A stretch of 64,000 nucleotides of DNA from Bacteroidota bacterium (lineage in GTDB: Bacteria; Bacteroidota; Bacteroidia; Bacteroidales; GCA-2748055). How positions within the stretch are numbered: position 1 is the first letter of the stretch; every line of letters begins with the position of its first letter. The stretch covers positions 38,496 through 102,495 of the forward strand of contig JAAEOI010000061.1 of NCBI GenBank assembly GCA_024244665.1. Direction: 5' to 3'. Positions 1-7,903 of the stretch are shown one piece after another. Under the pieces are notes generated by a model. The model was not told the origin of the DNA and did no database searches. It saw nothing but the letters and a program-made list of their open reading frames with translations. A program made the translations under genes and the position numbers.

Positions 1-737
1 GTTTAGGAATTGCATTGCAGGCGGCCCGTGAAGGAGCAGTGGTATCCATGGGGAGTCGGAATCAGAAAATTCTCCGGGAGGCAGCGGAGTACATCAAAAA
101 TGAGGTGCCAGGTGCGAGAATCCTTACCCACGAACTGGATGTGTCCAATGGTGATTCCATCTCCTCATGGGTTTCACATAGTCTTAAAGAACTGGGCACT
201 ATCGATTGTCTGGTGGTTAACGGCGGAGGTCCCCCTCCCGGCACATTTGATGAAATTGACGACCAGGTCTGGGCTGCTGGTTTTGAAAATACCCTGATGA
301 GCGCCGTCAGGCTGATTCGTGAAGTGCTACCTGAATTGCGAAGGAAAAATTCTGGATCAATTTTAACTATTACCTCAAGTTCAGTAAAAGAACCCATTGA
401 TAATCTGCTTCTTTCAAATGTATACCGTTCAGGTGTCACAAGCCTTGTAAAAAGCCTCTCCTTCCAGGTGGCTTCCCATAATATTCGAATCAACAACCTT
501 ATTCCCGGGTTTTTCGATACCGAAAGGATGAAGGAGCTGGATCAAAGGAATTCCAGGGAGTGGCGCATCGATATTGACAATGTGAGAAAGATAAATTTCG
601 ACAAAATTCCCATGGGCAGATATGGCGATCCTGTGGAGTTCGGGAAAGCTGCAATATTCCTTCTCTCCGAAGCAGCCTCTTACGTTACCGGTGAAACCTT
701 TGTGATCGACGGTGGGAAAATGAGAACTGTATGGTAG
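1..737 (+). CDS. SDR-family oxidoreductase, 5'-truncated by the window edge
   Basis: Short-chain dehydrogenase/reductase fold protein. The frame is open to base 1, so the true start and most of the glycine-rich nucleotide loop lie outside; the first readable residues (LGIALQAAREGA) fit the helix after that loop. Typical SDR pieces follow: NGGGPPPG, then NNLIPGFFDT and a C-terminal VTGETFVIDGG. Where classic SDRs have YxxxK, this one reads S-N-V-Y-R (bases 414-428) before GVTSLVKSLS, so catalytic Tyr and Lys are replaced by Ser and Arg. This matches the known beta-ketoacyl-reductase-like SDR subgroup that lacks the canonical tetrad. Substrate unknown. Its last codons overlap the start of the decayed reductase gene downstream, which suggests they were once one operon. 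Confidence 0.85.
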   Translation, partial: LGIALQAAREGAVVSMGSRNQKILREAAEYIKNEVPGARILTHELDVSNGDSISSWVSHSLKELGTIDCLVVNGGGPPPGTFDEIDDQVWAAGFENTLMSAVRLIREVLPELRRKNSGSILTITSSSVKEPIDNLLLSNVYRSGVTSLVKSLSFQVASHNIRINNLIPGFFDTERMKELDQRNSREWRIDIDNVRKINFDKIPMGRYGDPVEFGKAAIFLLSEAASYVTGETFVIDGGKMRTVW

Positions 738-1197
738 TGAGGCACAACCACTCTGTAACATCAGTGATCCTCTCCTTCACGGAAGAGGTGTCATCCGGAA
801 TATACCTGATTGGATTTAAAGATCATTCCGGTTTGAAGCAGGACAGGTGATCGGGATCGCCACCGGAACAGGCATAGCTCCATATTACTCCATGCTCCGC
901 TCGGGAAAGGGCAAAAATAAACTCCTGATCCATGGAAACCGATACCTGGAACAGTTTATATTCTACGACGAATTCTCCGAAATAGAGGGAGGTAGCTACA
1001 TCAGGTGCTGCAGCGCAGAGACCGATGAAGGGGTCTTTCACGGCAGGGTAACCGGTTACCTTGACGCCCACACCTTACCCGACCCCAGGTTAAAGTACTA
1101 TCTTTGTGGCTAAGCAGAGATGGTGGTCGATAAACGTGATCTGCTGATTGAGAAGGGGATCCCCTACGACCAGATCATCTCGGAAATATACTTCTGA
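731..1197 (+). pseudogene. Decayed ferredoxin/flavodoxin-NADP reductase-like gene
   Basis: A remnant of an FAD/NAD(P)-binding oxidoreductase with three lesions. An ATG at 731 overlaps the SDR stop and opens VRHNHSVTSVILSFTEEV, but that frame ends at about 842. The next part, FRFEAGQVIGIA, lies in another frame and runs directly into ATGTGIAPYYSM, so the FAD-binding region between GQVIGI and the NAD(P) loop (roughly 70 codons in relatives) is missing. The reading frame then continues through LIHGNR, RCCSAE and GRVTGYL to YYLCG, where TAA at 1111-1113 interrupts it; the frame goes on after the stop to a natural end (AEMVVDKRDLL... to EIYF, TGA at 1195). A serine codon changed to stop would explain that lesion. 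The 88-residue open piece at 847-1113 is therefore not a separate gene. Confidence 0.85.
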
Positions 1198-1200
1198 CAC

Positions 1201-2226
1201 ATGCCTGAACCGCTATTTGGAAAAAACCTGGAAGAGTTACAGGTCATTGCTGAAGACCTTGGTCTGCCTGCTTATACGGGCAAACAACTCGCACAATGGC
1301 TCTATCAGAAGAGTGTTAAAAGTATCCAGGAGATGACCAACCTGTCTAAAAATGCCAGAACCCTCCTGTCGGAACGCTATACTCAGGGTTTAATGGAACC
1401 TGTAGATATCCAGGAGTCGGTCGATGGCACCAAAAAATATCTCTTCCCGGGTACCCCTGGCAAATTTATTGAGACTGCCTATATCCCCGACCGGGAAAGA
1501 GCAACCGTCTGTGTCTCTTCACAGGTGGGTTGTAAAATGGGATGCCTCTTCTGTATGACCGGGAAACAGGGTTTCCAGGGAAACCTCTCTGCCGGCGAAA
1601 TCCTGAACCAATACCGCAGTATCCCGGAATGGAGAAAGCTTACCAATATCGTCTACATGGGCATGGGCGAACCTCTTGATAACCTCGATGAGGTATTAAA
1701 AAGCCTTGAGATCCTAACCTCCCCATGGGGATTTGCCCTGAGTCCCAGGAGGATCACAGTCTCCACAATCGGAATTACCCCGGCCATGCTTCAGTTCCTT
1801 GAGAACACTGAAGCCCACCTGGCAGTCAGCCTCCATACCCCCTTTGATGAGGAGCGCCGCAAACTAATGCCCATCCAGCAGGTCAATCCCCTGAAGGAGG
1901 TTTTAAGCGAGATCCGTTCTTGGAATTTCGGACGTCAGAGACGGGTCTCTTTCGAATATATCCTGTTCAAAGGCCTCAACGATTCAGCAGCCCATGTGAA
2001 TGAACTCTCCAGTATACTTCATGGGATCAAATGCCGGATCAACCTGATCCGGTTCCACCCCATACCCGGTACCCCCCTCGAATCACCCGATGATCTTACC
2101 ATCACCGAGTTCAAAGAAAAACTCAATGCGAAAGGGATCACAACGACCATCAGGGCAAGCCGGGGACAGGATATATGGGCTGCCTGCGGACTCCTTTCAA
2201 CAAAAAAAATGATGAATAAAGAGTAA
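1201..2226 (+). CDS. rlmN: 23S rRNA (adenine(2503)-C(2))-methyltransferase RlmN
   Basis: Radical SAM methyltransferase that methylates C2 of A2503 in 23S rRNA (and usually A37 of some tRNAs), helping decoding accuracy. The radical-SAM cluster motif CxxxCxxC is C111, C115, C118 (CKMGCLFC), preceded by VCVSSQVG. The GMGEPLDN loop and the C-terminal SRGQDIWAACG, with the second catalytic cysteine, are present. 341 residues is normal for the family. It starts three bases after the end of the decayed reductase gene; ATG at 1201 fits the family N-terminus with the helical LPAYTGKQLAQWLY segment. Confidence 0.97.
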   Translation: MPEPLFGKNLEELQVIAEDLGLPAYTGKQLAQWLYQKSVKSIQEMTNLSKNARTLLSERYTQGLMEPVDIQESVDGTKKYLFPGTPGKFIETAYIPDRERATVCVSSQVGCKMGCLFCMTGKQGFQGNLSAGEILNQYRSIPEWRKLTNIVYMGMGEPLDNLDEVLKSLEILTSPWGFALSPRRITVSTIGITPAMLQFLENTEAHLAVSLHTPFDEERRKLMPIQQVNPLKEVLSEIRSWNFGRQRRVSFEYILFKGLNDSAAHVNELSSILHGIKCRINLIRFHPIPGTPLESPDDLTITEFKEKLNAKGITTTIRASRGQDIWAACGLLSTKKMMNKE

Positions 2227-2275
2227 GTGGCAACGATCAGGAGGGCCTCTGTCACATAAATCCAAAAAGGAATGC

Positions 2276-2956
2276 ATGTGGTGGACCGATCTGAGGATCT
2301 ATTTTTTTCCGGCTCTTTGCCTGGTTTGCGGAAAGAGGCTCTCCGGCCCTGGAGCTTTACTCTGCCTGGATTGTGAATACAACCTTCCGAAAACCGGATA
2401 CCGTGACATGACTAACAATCCTGTGAACCAGGCCTTCTGGGGAAGAGTTCCTGTGGAGATGGGAACCTCCCTTTTCCGATTTGAAAAGGGTTCATCATAC
2501 CAGTCGCTGCTTCATGAACTGAAATACAAGGGAAATCCTTCAGCAGGGCTATACCTGGGCCGAATGCTGGGACAAGAACTGCTCCACTCCTCATTTTCGG
2601 CATGTGACATACTGGTTCCTGTTCCACTGCATAGAAAGCGACAGAAAAAAAGGGGATATAACCAGAGCGAGGTAATCGCCTCAGGGAGCTCAGAGATCAC
2701 CGGCATCCCTGTTGTAAACAGCCTGTTGACACGCTCCATTCATCATCCGTCACAAACTTCCAAGGGGAGATATGATCGTTACCTGAATGTTAAGGGGAAT
2801 TTCAGAATTTCCCCCCGGGCACCCGATGTGAACGGAATGAAGATCCTTTTGATAGATGATGTGATGACCACCGGGTCGACCCTTGAGGCATGCTGCCTGG
2901 AGCTGCTGAGAAATTTCAACTGCTTGCTCTACATCGCTACAGTAGCCATTGCCTGA
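2276..2956 (+). CDS. comF: ComF-family phosphoribosyltransferase-like protein
   Basis: ComF family protein of 226 residues. An N-terminal zinc-ribbon-like part has two cysteine pairs (CLVCGKR and CLDCE), and the C-terminal half is a type I phosphoribosyltransferase domain with the PRPP loop LLIDDVMTTGST. ComF proteins are linked to DNA uptake in naturally competent bacteria, but in Bacteroidota their role is not established. The ATG at 2276 is preceded by an AAAAAGGA-like ribosome site; an ATG at 2272 is in another frame. It lies 49 bases after rlmN on the same strand and its stop touches the convergent PorT-like gene. Confidence 0.9.
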   Translation: MWWTDLRIYFFPALCLVCGKRLSGPGALLCLDCEYNLPKTGYRDMTNNPVNQAFWGRVPVEMGTSLFRFEKGSSYQSLLHELKYKGNPSAGLYLGRMLGQELLHSSFSACDILVPVPLHRKRQKKRGYNQSEVIASGSSEITGIPVVNSLLTRSIHHPSQTSKGRYDRYLNVKGNFRISPRAPDVNGMKILLIDDVMTTGSTLEACCLELLRNFNCLLYIATVAIA

Positions 2957-3580
2957 TCAGCGATGCTGAATTTTATAGGCCATCGTCAGGCTCAGTACAT
3001 TGTGGAAATAGCCACTGTCCAGGTAGCGGACGCTGGCCCCTTCCCTGAGGCTGTATGGGACAACAGAATAGGTGAAGCGAAGGCCCACTCCCAGGGAGGG
3101 GAGGAACCAGTAATGAACCCCAGCAAAAGCGTTGAATCCGAAGCGCCGGTTGCCCCCCAACGCTTCAAGGGGGACTTCGTTCCGCTGATCGTCGTATGCG
3201 GTAAACTTGATCAAAACATCTGCCGAAAGCCCAATCCCGGCCTGAAACTTTTCTTCATGAAGATATTGAACAGACAGGGGTAATTCCACATACTGGAAAC
3301 TGGTTTTGTGGAAATCCTCAACAACGTTCTCTCCCTGATAGAAGGCACCACGACCACCATATTTCAATTCCGCCTGCCAATAAAAATTTGTGCTGAACTC
3401 CCGGTTTACAAATGCTCCTGCATTAAATCCAAGCTTGTTGTAACCACCATAGCCGTCCCGGTCCACCTGGGAGGCATTTAAGCCCCAGAATGCACCCCCA
3501 TTGAACTCCTGTCCGTATCCTTTTTCACCATTGAAAAAAAACAGAAGAGAAACCAGTAATGCATGGGCGATTATCCTCAT
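2957..3580 (-). CDS. PorT-like outer-membrane beta-barrel protein
   Basis: A 207-residue exported protein. The N-terminus (MRIIAHALLVSLLFFF, then a GYGQ cleavage-like site) is a signal peptide. The rest alternates polar and hydrophobic residues in short Gly- and aromatic-rich strands ending in an aromatic strand, as in small beta-barrel proteins of the porin/PorT (OMP_b-brl) type common in Bacteroidota. The open frame extends to a GTG at 3589 that overlaps the sirtuin gene; the ATG at 3580 gives the better signal peptide and is used here. It follows the sirtuin and carbonic-anhydrase-like genes. Function unknown. Confidence 0.8.
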   Translation of the reverse strand: MRIIAHALLVSLLFFFNGEKGYGQEFNGGAFWGLNASQVDRDGYGGYNKLGFNAGAFVNREFSTNFYWQAELKYGGRGAFYQGENVVEDFHKTSFQYVELPLSVQYLHEEKFQAGIGLSADVLIKFTAYDDQRNEVPLEALGGNRRFGFNAFAGVHYWFLPSLGVGLRFTYSVVPYSLREGASVRYLDSGYFHNVLSLTMAYKIQHR

Positions 3581-3581
3581 T

Positions 3582-4268
3582 CTACACACTTTTCAGTAGT
3601 TTAATTAGTTCATCCACTCCTTCTCCGGCCCCTTTTTGAATCACGTTTATCCCGGAATGACCCGGTACAGTCACCACATTGGGATCAATAAGGTATATCG
3701 GTACCGAAGGGGATGCATAGTTAATCAATCCAGCTGCCGGGTAAACATTCATTGATGTTCCGATGATCAACAGTATTTCTGCTCCGGATACAAGGACAGC
3801 AGCCTCCTCAATAGCAGGGACAGCCTCTCCGAACCATACCACTTTTGGCCTCAACTGGAAACCCTTCTCACACAGATCACCCTTATTCAGCTCCAGGCCT
3901 TCGATATCATAGACCAGGTCAGGATCCCCGGTACTCTGCGCTTTTTTCAATTCACCGTGAAGATGAAGCACTTTCGATGATCCGGCCCTTTCATGAAGAT
4001 CATCCACATTCTGGGTCACAATGGTCACATCAAAATCACTCTCCATTTCAGCCAGGGCCATGTGTCCACGGTTGGGAACCGCTTTCTGTAATTGTTTTCT
4101 CCGTTCATTGTAAAACCTCAGCACCAGCTCCATGTCCTTCTCCCATCCACCCGGACTGGCTACTTCGTAGACATCATACTCCTCCCAGAGACCCCCCATT
4201 TCCCGAAAGGTCCTCAGGCCGCTTTCCGCACTCATGCCGGCCCCGGTGAGAACAACCAGTTTTTTCAT
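3582..4268 (-). CDS. Sir2-family NAD-dependent protein deacylase
   Basis: Sirtuin of 228 residues that removes acyl groups from lysines using NAD. Seen: the NAD loop GAGMSAESG (residues 10-18), TQNVDD (85-90), catalytic H104 in LHLHGE, and GTSMNVYPAAG. Y53 and R56 (FYNER) match the Tyr/Arg pair that in CobB/SIRT5-type enzymes favours succinyl or malonyl lysine. The four zinc-binding cysteines of most sirtuins are absent: only one cysteine is in the whole protein. Similar zinc-less sirtuins occur in Bacteroidota. Its start overlaps the stop of the carbonic-anhydrase-like gene by four bases, so the two are probably co-transcribed. Confidence 0.93.
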   Translation of the reverse strand: MKKLVVLTGAGMSAESGLRTFREMGGLWEEYDVYEVASPGGWEKDMELVLRFYNERRKQLQKAVPNRGHMALAEMESDFDVTIVTQNVDDLHERAGSSKVLHLHGELKKAQSTGDPDLVYDIEGLELNKGDLCEKGFQLRPKVVWFGEAVPAIEEAAVLVSGAEILLIIGTSMNVYPAAGLINYASPSVPIYLIDPNVVTVPGHSGINVIQKGAGEGVDELIKLLKSV

Positions 4269-4651
4269 CCTATTCTTTTATACTCCTCTACTTCCCACTT
4301 CTCATTTACATAAAGGCCCACATAGACAATTTCCTCTCCATATGCCTTCCTGAGATATTCCAGGGCATCATCGATCTGTTTCTCCTGCACATCTCTCTCC
4401 TCCGGATTGCCCTTGCAGTCGTGGTGTCCGACCAATGCAATAAATCTGGATCCGTTTATTTCCAAGGAAGCCTTAATCTGCTCCTTTAATGAAAATAACC
4501 TGCATTTATCGGTCCTTTCACTTAAAATTTTCAGCGGACCGGCTTCCGTGGCGGAGTCAAAAAAATCCATGTCATAAGTGTTCCTCAAAAAATCCATGAC
4601 CGGATATTGTATCCGCCCATCAATGCAGTTGATTACTGTTCCGGTTTTCAT
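4265..4651 (-). CDS. Small beta-carbonic-anhydrase-like protein
   Basis: A 128-residue protein with the beta-carbonic anhydrase metal-site pattern: C9-x-D11-x-R13 (NCIDGR) and H76-x-x-C79 (GHHDC). It is much shorter than classic beta-carbonic anhydrases (about 200 residues) and fits the group of putative short carbonic anhydrases. Whether it hydrates CO2 is unproven. The residues between the two motifs are charged and helical. It overlaps the sirtuin gene by four bases and is transcribed away from dnaG. Confidence 0.75.
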   Translation of the reverse strand: MKTGTVINCIDGRIQYPVMDFLRNTYDMDFFDSATEAGPLKILSERTDKCRLFSLKEQIKASLEINGSRFIALVGHHDCKGNPEERDVQEKQIDDALEYLRKAYGEEIVYVGLYVNEKWEVEEYKRIG

Positions 4652-4769
4652 GATTTCAAATTAATAACTGTGATTTTCAGTAAATATAAGATTTTGGCTG
4701 CACAATTAGTTTCGCTATTTTTAAGTCCCCGGAATAGGAATAATTTTCGCGATTCAGATTTACACATAA

Positions 4770-6725
4770 ATGATTGACCAACAGACAATAAATCAAATAT
4801 TTGAGACCGCCGACATTGTTGATGTAATTTCAGATTTCGTGACCCTGAAAAAGAGCGGAACAAATTACAAAGGCCTCAGCCCTTTCAGCAACGAAAAGAC
4901 TCCCTCCTTCATGGTCTCCCCGGCCAAAGGGATTTTCAAGGATTTTAGTTCTGGTAAAGGTGGAAATGTGGTGGGATTCCTCATGGAACACGAAAAACTC
5001 TCCTATCCGGAAGCACTCAGGTACCTGGCACAAAAATATAACATCGAATTTGAGGAGAAGGAGTTGACCGCTGAGGAAATCCAGCAGAAAAATGAGAGGG
5101 AGAGCCTGATGGCAGTTACCGATTTTGCGGGGAAATACTTTGCCCGACAGCTTGAAAACGAGGAGGGCAAAGCGATTGGTCTCAGTTACTTCCGCAATCG
5201 AGGATTCAGGGATGATACCATTCAAAAGTTTCAGCTGGGATACAGCCCGGAAGAACGCACCGCCTTTTCCAAAGAGGCATCCAAAAACGGGTACAAACAA
5301 CAATACCTGGTCAATACCGGACTCTCTATCGAGCGGGACGACTACCTGTTTGACCGCTTTTCCGGGCGGGTAATCTTTCCCATTCATGCCCTTTCAGGAA
5401 GTGTCATCGGTTTCGGGGGGCGAACCCTGAAGAGTGATAAAAAAATAGCCAAATACATCAATTCGCCCGAATCGGATATCTATCACAAAAGCCGGGTATT
5501 ATACGGCCTTTACCAGGCAAAAAAAGCGATCGTCTCAAAAGAGCAGTGTTTTCTGGTGGAGGGATACACCGATGTGATTGCCATGCACCAGGCTGGGATC
5601 GAAAATGTGGTAGCCTCCTCCGGGACAGCCTTAACCACCGAACAGATCCGGCTGATTAAGCGCTTTACCGAGAACATCACCATCCTCTATGACGGGGATG
5701 AAGCCGGGATCAAAGCCTCCTTCAGGGGGATTGATATGATCCTTGAGGAGGGGATGAATGTTAAAGTGGTGATGCTTCCTGTTGGAGAGGATCCGGACTC
5801 CTTTGCCAAAACTCACAGCTCTTCCGAATTTCTTGAATTCATCAGCACCAGCGAAACGGACTTCATCTCTTTCAAAGCTGAGATTCTTCTTTCTGATGCC
5901 CGTCTGGATCCCATTAAAAGGGGGCAGTTAATCACCGATATTGTAAAATCGGTAGCTGTTATTCCCGACGGAATCATGCGCAGTGTATACCTGAAAGATT
6001 GCAGCCTGTTGCTGGGAGTTGAAGAGCAGGTGCTCTATACAGAGGTCAACAAAATCAGGCAGCGGAAACAGGAGCAATCGTGGCGAAGGGAGCAAACTTC
6101 CCGGAGAGTTTCCCACGAGCCTCCACCCCCTGCAAGTCCGCAGCAGCCCCTGGTTCCGGCATTTGTTGAGAACGTATTCTCGGAAGTGGAGGAGAGGGAA
6201 ATCATCTATTTCCTTCTGAAATTCGGAAACCAGATTCTCCACCTGAGCAGTGAAGAGAACACCCAGATCTCTGTTGCAGAATACATCATCCGGGAGATCC
6301 AGAATGATGAACTGGAATTCAACAACCTTGTTTACAAAGAGGTGTTTGAAAATGTAAAGGACCTTATCGAGCACGGCAAAGAGGTGGCCGAACGTCATTT
6401 TGTTTATCACGACAACCCCGGTGTAAGGGAGCTTGCGGTGGATATCTTCACATCCCGTTACGAACTGAGCAATGTTTGGAAAAGAAAAGAGTCCTATGTG
6501 GAACTACCAGGTGAAAACCTGGGTTTTGAAGTACCCAAATCCCTGCTTTCATACAAAATGATGGTTGTGGAAAAAGCTCTCGCCCAGCTCAGGGCAGATC
6601 TTGAAACTGCAGAGAAAAACAATGATCTTGAACAGCTGAACCATCAGATCCTGAGAATTCAAAGCCTGGGAAAAGTGAAAATTGCCCTCTCTGAAGGATT
6701 GGGCGGACGGACCATTATCCGGTAA
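4770..6725 (+). CDS. dnaG: DNA primase DnaG
   Basis: Primase that makes RNA primers at the replication fork, 651 residues, normal length. Domains in order: an N-terminal zinc-finger fold (about 1-90), the catalytic core with TOPRIM signatures EGYTDV (about residue 264) and DGDEAG, and a helicase-interaction C-terminus. The zinc ligands of the CHC2 finger are all replaced: the CxxH...CxxC pattern reads S37, S40, D58, S61 while the surrounding GL.PF.NEKTPSF and SGKGGNVV are kept. Other Bacteroidota, especially Flavobacteriia, have the same change, so this looks inherited rather than decayed. The 3' end overlaps convergent rnpA by 11 bases. Confidence 0.97.
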   Translation: MIDQQTINQIFETADIVDVISDFVTLKKSGTNYKGLSPFSNEKTPSFMVSPAKGIFKDFSSGKGGNVVGFLMEHEKLSYPEALRYLAQKYNIEFEEKELTAEEIQQKNERESLMAVTDFAGKYFARQLENEEGKAIGLSYFRNRGFRDDTIQKFQLGYSPEERTAFSKEASKNGYKQQYLVNTGLSIERDDYLFDRFSGRVIFPIHALSGSVIGFGGRTLKSDKKIAKYINSPESDIYHKSRVLYGLYQAKKAIVSKEQCFLVEGYTDVIAMHQAGIENVVASSGTALTTEQIRLIKRFTENITILYDGDEAGIKASFRGIDMILEEGMNVKVVMLPVGEDPDSFAKTHSSSEFLEFISTSETDFISFKAEILLSDARLDPIKRGQLITDIVKSVAVIPDGIMRSVYLKDCSLLLGVEEQVLYTEVNKIRQRKQEQSWRREQTSRRVSHEPPPPASPQQPLVPAFVENVFSEVEEREIIYFLLKFGNQILHLSSEENTQISVAEYIIREIQNDELEFNNLVYKEVFENVKDLIEHGKEVAERHFVYHDNPGVRELAVDIFTSRYELSNVWKRKESYVELPGENLGFEVPKSLLSYKMMVVEKALAQLRADLETAEKNNDLEQLNHQILRIQSLGKVKIALSEGLGGRTIIR

Positions 6726-7122
6726 TTTCCTCCGCAAGCTTCTTCTTCATCTTCTCCAGGGCCTCCAGTAATTTCTTTTCAATCACCTTATGGGATCCTA
6801 TATCCCTTCCTCTGTACTGAACCACCAGGCGTGTGTGTATCCCGGCATCACTTAGAAATTCAAAAAGTTCAGGTTTCTGCATGCGATAGGACTCCCTTAT
6901 CCTCCTTTTCAAAAGATTTCTATCCACCGCCCGTTTGAAGAGCCGCTTGGGTACAGAAACGGCCATTTCGGCAGGAATACTTATCTCTTCAGTGGAGGCA
7001 AAAAGAATCCTCAGCGGATAACAATCGATCCGCCTTCCCGATAAAAACAGGATGGAAATGGATTTCGAGCTGGTAAGCCTTTCTTCCTTTCTGAAGGAGT
7101 ATTTCTGCTTATGACTTCCCGT
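6715..7122 (-). CDS. rnpA: Ribonuclease P protein component; start codon uncertain
   Basis: Protein subunit of RNase P, which matures tRNA 5' ends. The signature RNLLKRRIRESYR and the N-terminal FRKEERLTSSKSI are both present in one open frame. The first ATG/GTG/TTG in that frame is ATG at 6966, which would remove about 50 residues including the conserved FRKEERL, so it is unlikely to be the true start. Upstream, the frame is open into the end of hemD until a TGA but contains no ATG, GTG or TTG; candidates are ACG at 7122 (used here as a placeholder) or ATT at 7149. Translation coupled to the hemD stop (7109-7111) is plausible. About 130 residues is normal for the family. Confidence 0.85.
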   Translation of the reverse strand, partial: TGSHKQKYSFRKEERLTSSKSISILFLSGRRIDCYPLRILFASTEEISIPAEMAVSVPKRLFKRAVDRNLLKRRIRESYRMQKPELFEFLSDAGIHTRLVVQYRGRDIGSHKVIEKKLLEALEKMKKKLAEEITG

Positions 7123-7870
7123 TGTTCTTGTTGTGTGCCTTGATGAAATCTTCCAGAGCCATGGTCATAGAAGGTGCCTTAGGTAGTGGTGCGGTGATAT
7201 CAAGTCTCAGTCCGGCTTCCTCGGCAGCTTTTGCTGTTTTGGCTCCGAACGAGGCAATCTTGGTTTCGTTCTGCTTGAAATCAGGGAAATTCTGGAACAG
7301 GGATTTGATACCCGACGGACTGTAAAAGACCAGAATGTCATAATTCACATCAGCCAGATCGGAAAGATCACTGCACTCGGTCCTGTAGAGAACTGCCTTG
7401 GAGTATTCAAAATTACTCTCCTGCAACAAAACCGGGATCTCCTCTTTATGAGCAGCAGAAATAGGCAAAAGGAATTTTTCACCCTTGTGCTTATTCATGA
7501 TTTCAATCAGGTCTGGAATTCTACCGTTGCCATAAAAAATCTTCCGTTTCCGGTAGACAATGTACTTCTGTAAGTAATATGCCGTAGCTTCAGAAACACA
7601 AAAATATTTCATGGTATCCGGAATACTGGTCCGGGTCTCTTCAGCCATCCGGAAATAGTGGTCAATGGATGTCTTACTGGTGAAAATAACTGCCGTATGA
7701 GAGCCCAGATCCACCTTTTCCTGTCTGAATTCACGCGCCGAAACTCCCTCCACGTGGATGAAAGGCCTGAAATCAATTTTCAGGTTGTGTTTACTGGCCA
7801 AATCAAAATAAGGGGATTTGTTGTTCTCCGGCTCGGGCTGTGAAACTAGAATTTTCCTTATCCTTCCCAT
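7109..7870 (-). CDS. hemD: Uroporphyrinogen-III synthase-like protein HemD
   Basis: HemD-fold protein of 253 residues, predicted to close hydroxymethylbilane to uroporphyrinogen III in haem synthesis. Sequence hints are KILVSQPEPENNKSPYF at the start, VIFTSKTSIDHYF and DILVFYSPSGIKSLF, which are the paired Rossmann-like halves, and IASFGAKTAKAAEEAGL near the end. HemD is poorly conserved, so the call leans on the neighbourhood: in Bacteroidota hemD usually sits between a DUF4271 membrane protein and rnpA, as here. Confidence 0.85.
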   Translation of the reverse strand: MGRIRKILVSQPEPENNKSPYFDLASKHNLKIDFRPFIHVEGVSAREFRQEKVDLGSHTAVIFTSKTSIDHYFRMAEETRTSIPDTMKYFCVSEATAYYLQKYIVYRKRKIFYGNGRIPDLIEIMNKHKGEKFLLPISAAHKEEIPVLLQESNFEYSKAVLYRTECSDLSDLADVNYDILVFYSPSGIKSLFQNFPDFKQNETKIASFGAKTAKAAEEAGLRLDITAPLPKAPSMTMALEDFIKAHNKNNGKS

Positions 7871-7903
7871 ATAGTTCTTCTTTTCTTCTTCTTTGGTTTC
7901 AAC

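Noticed and set aside
847..1113. A short intact reductase gene
   Set aside because: The frame lacks the FAD domain and the conserved end follows the stop in the same frame, so it is part of a decayed gene.
4648..4863. A 71-codon minus-strand open frame over the start of dnaG
   Set aside because: Overlaps dnaG and has no motif; probably random.
6715..6966. rnpA starting at the ATG at 6966
   Set aside because: It would lack the conserved FRKEERL region found in the same frame upstream.
7751..7756. CACGTG words at 7751, 33913, 42830 and 52743 as additional parS sites
   Set aside because: Flanking bases do not match TGTTnCACGTGnAACA; all are inside coding regions.
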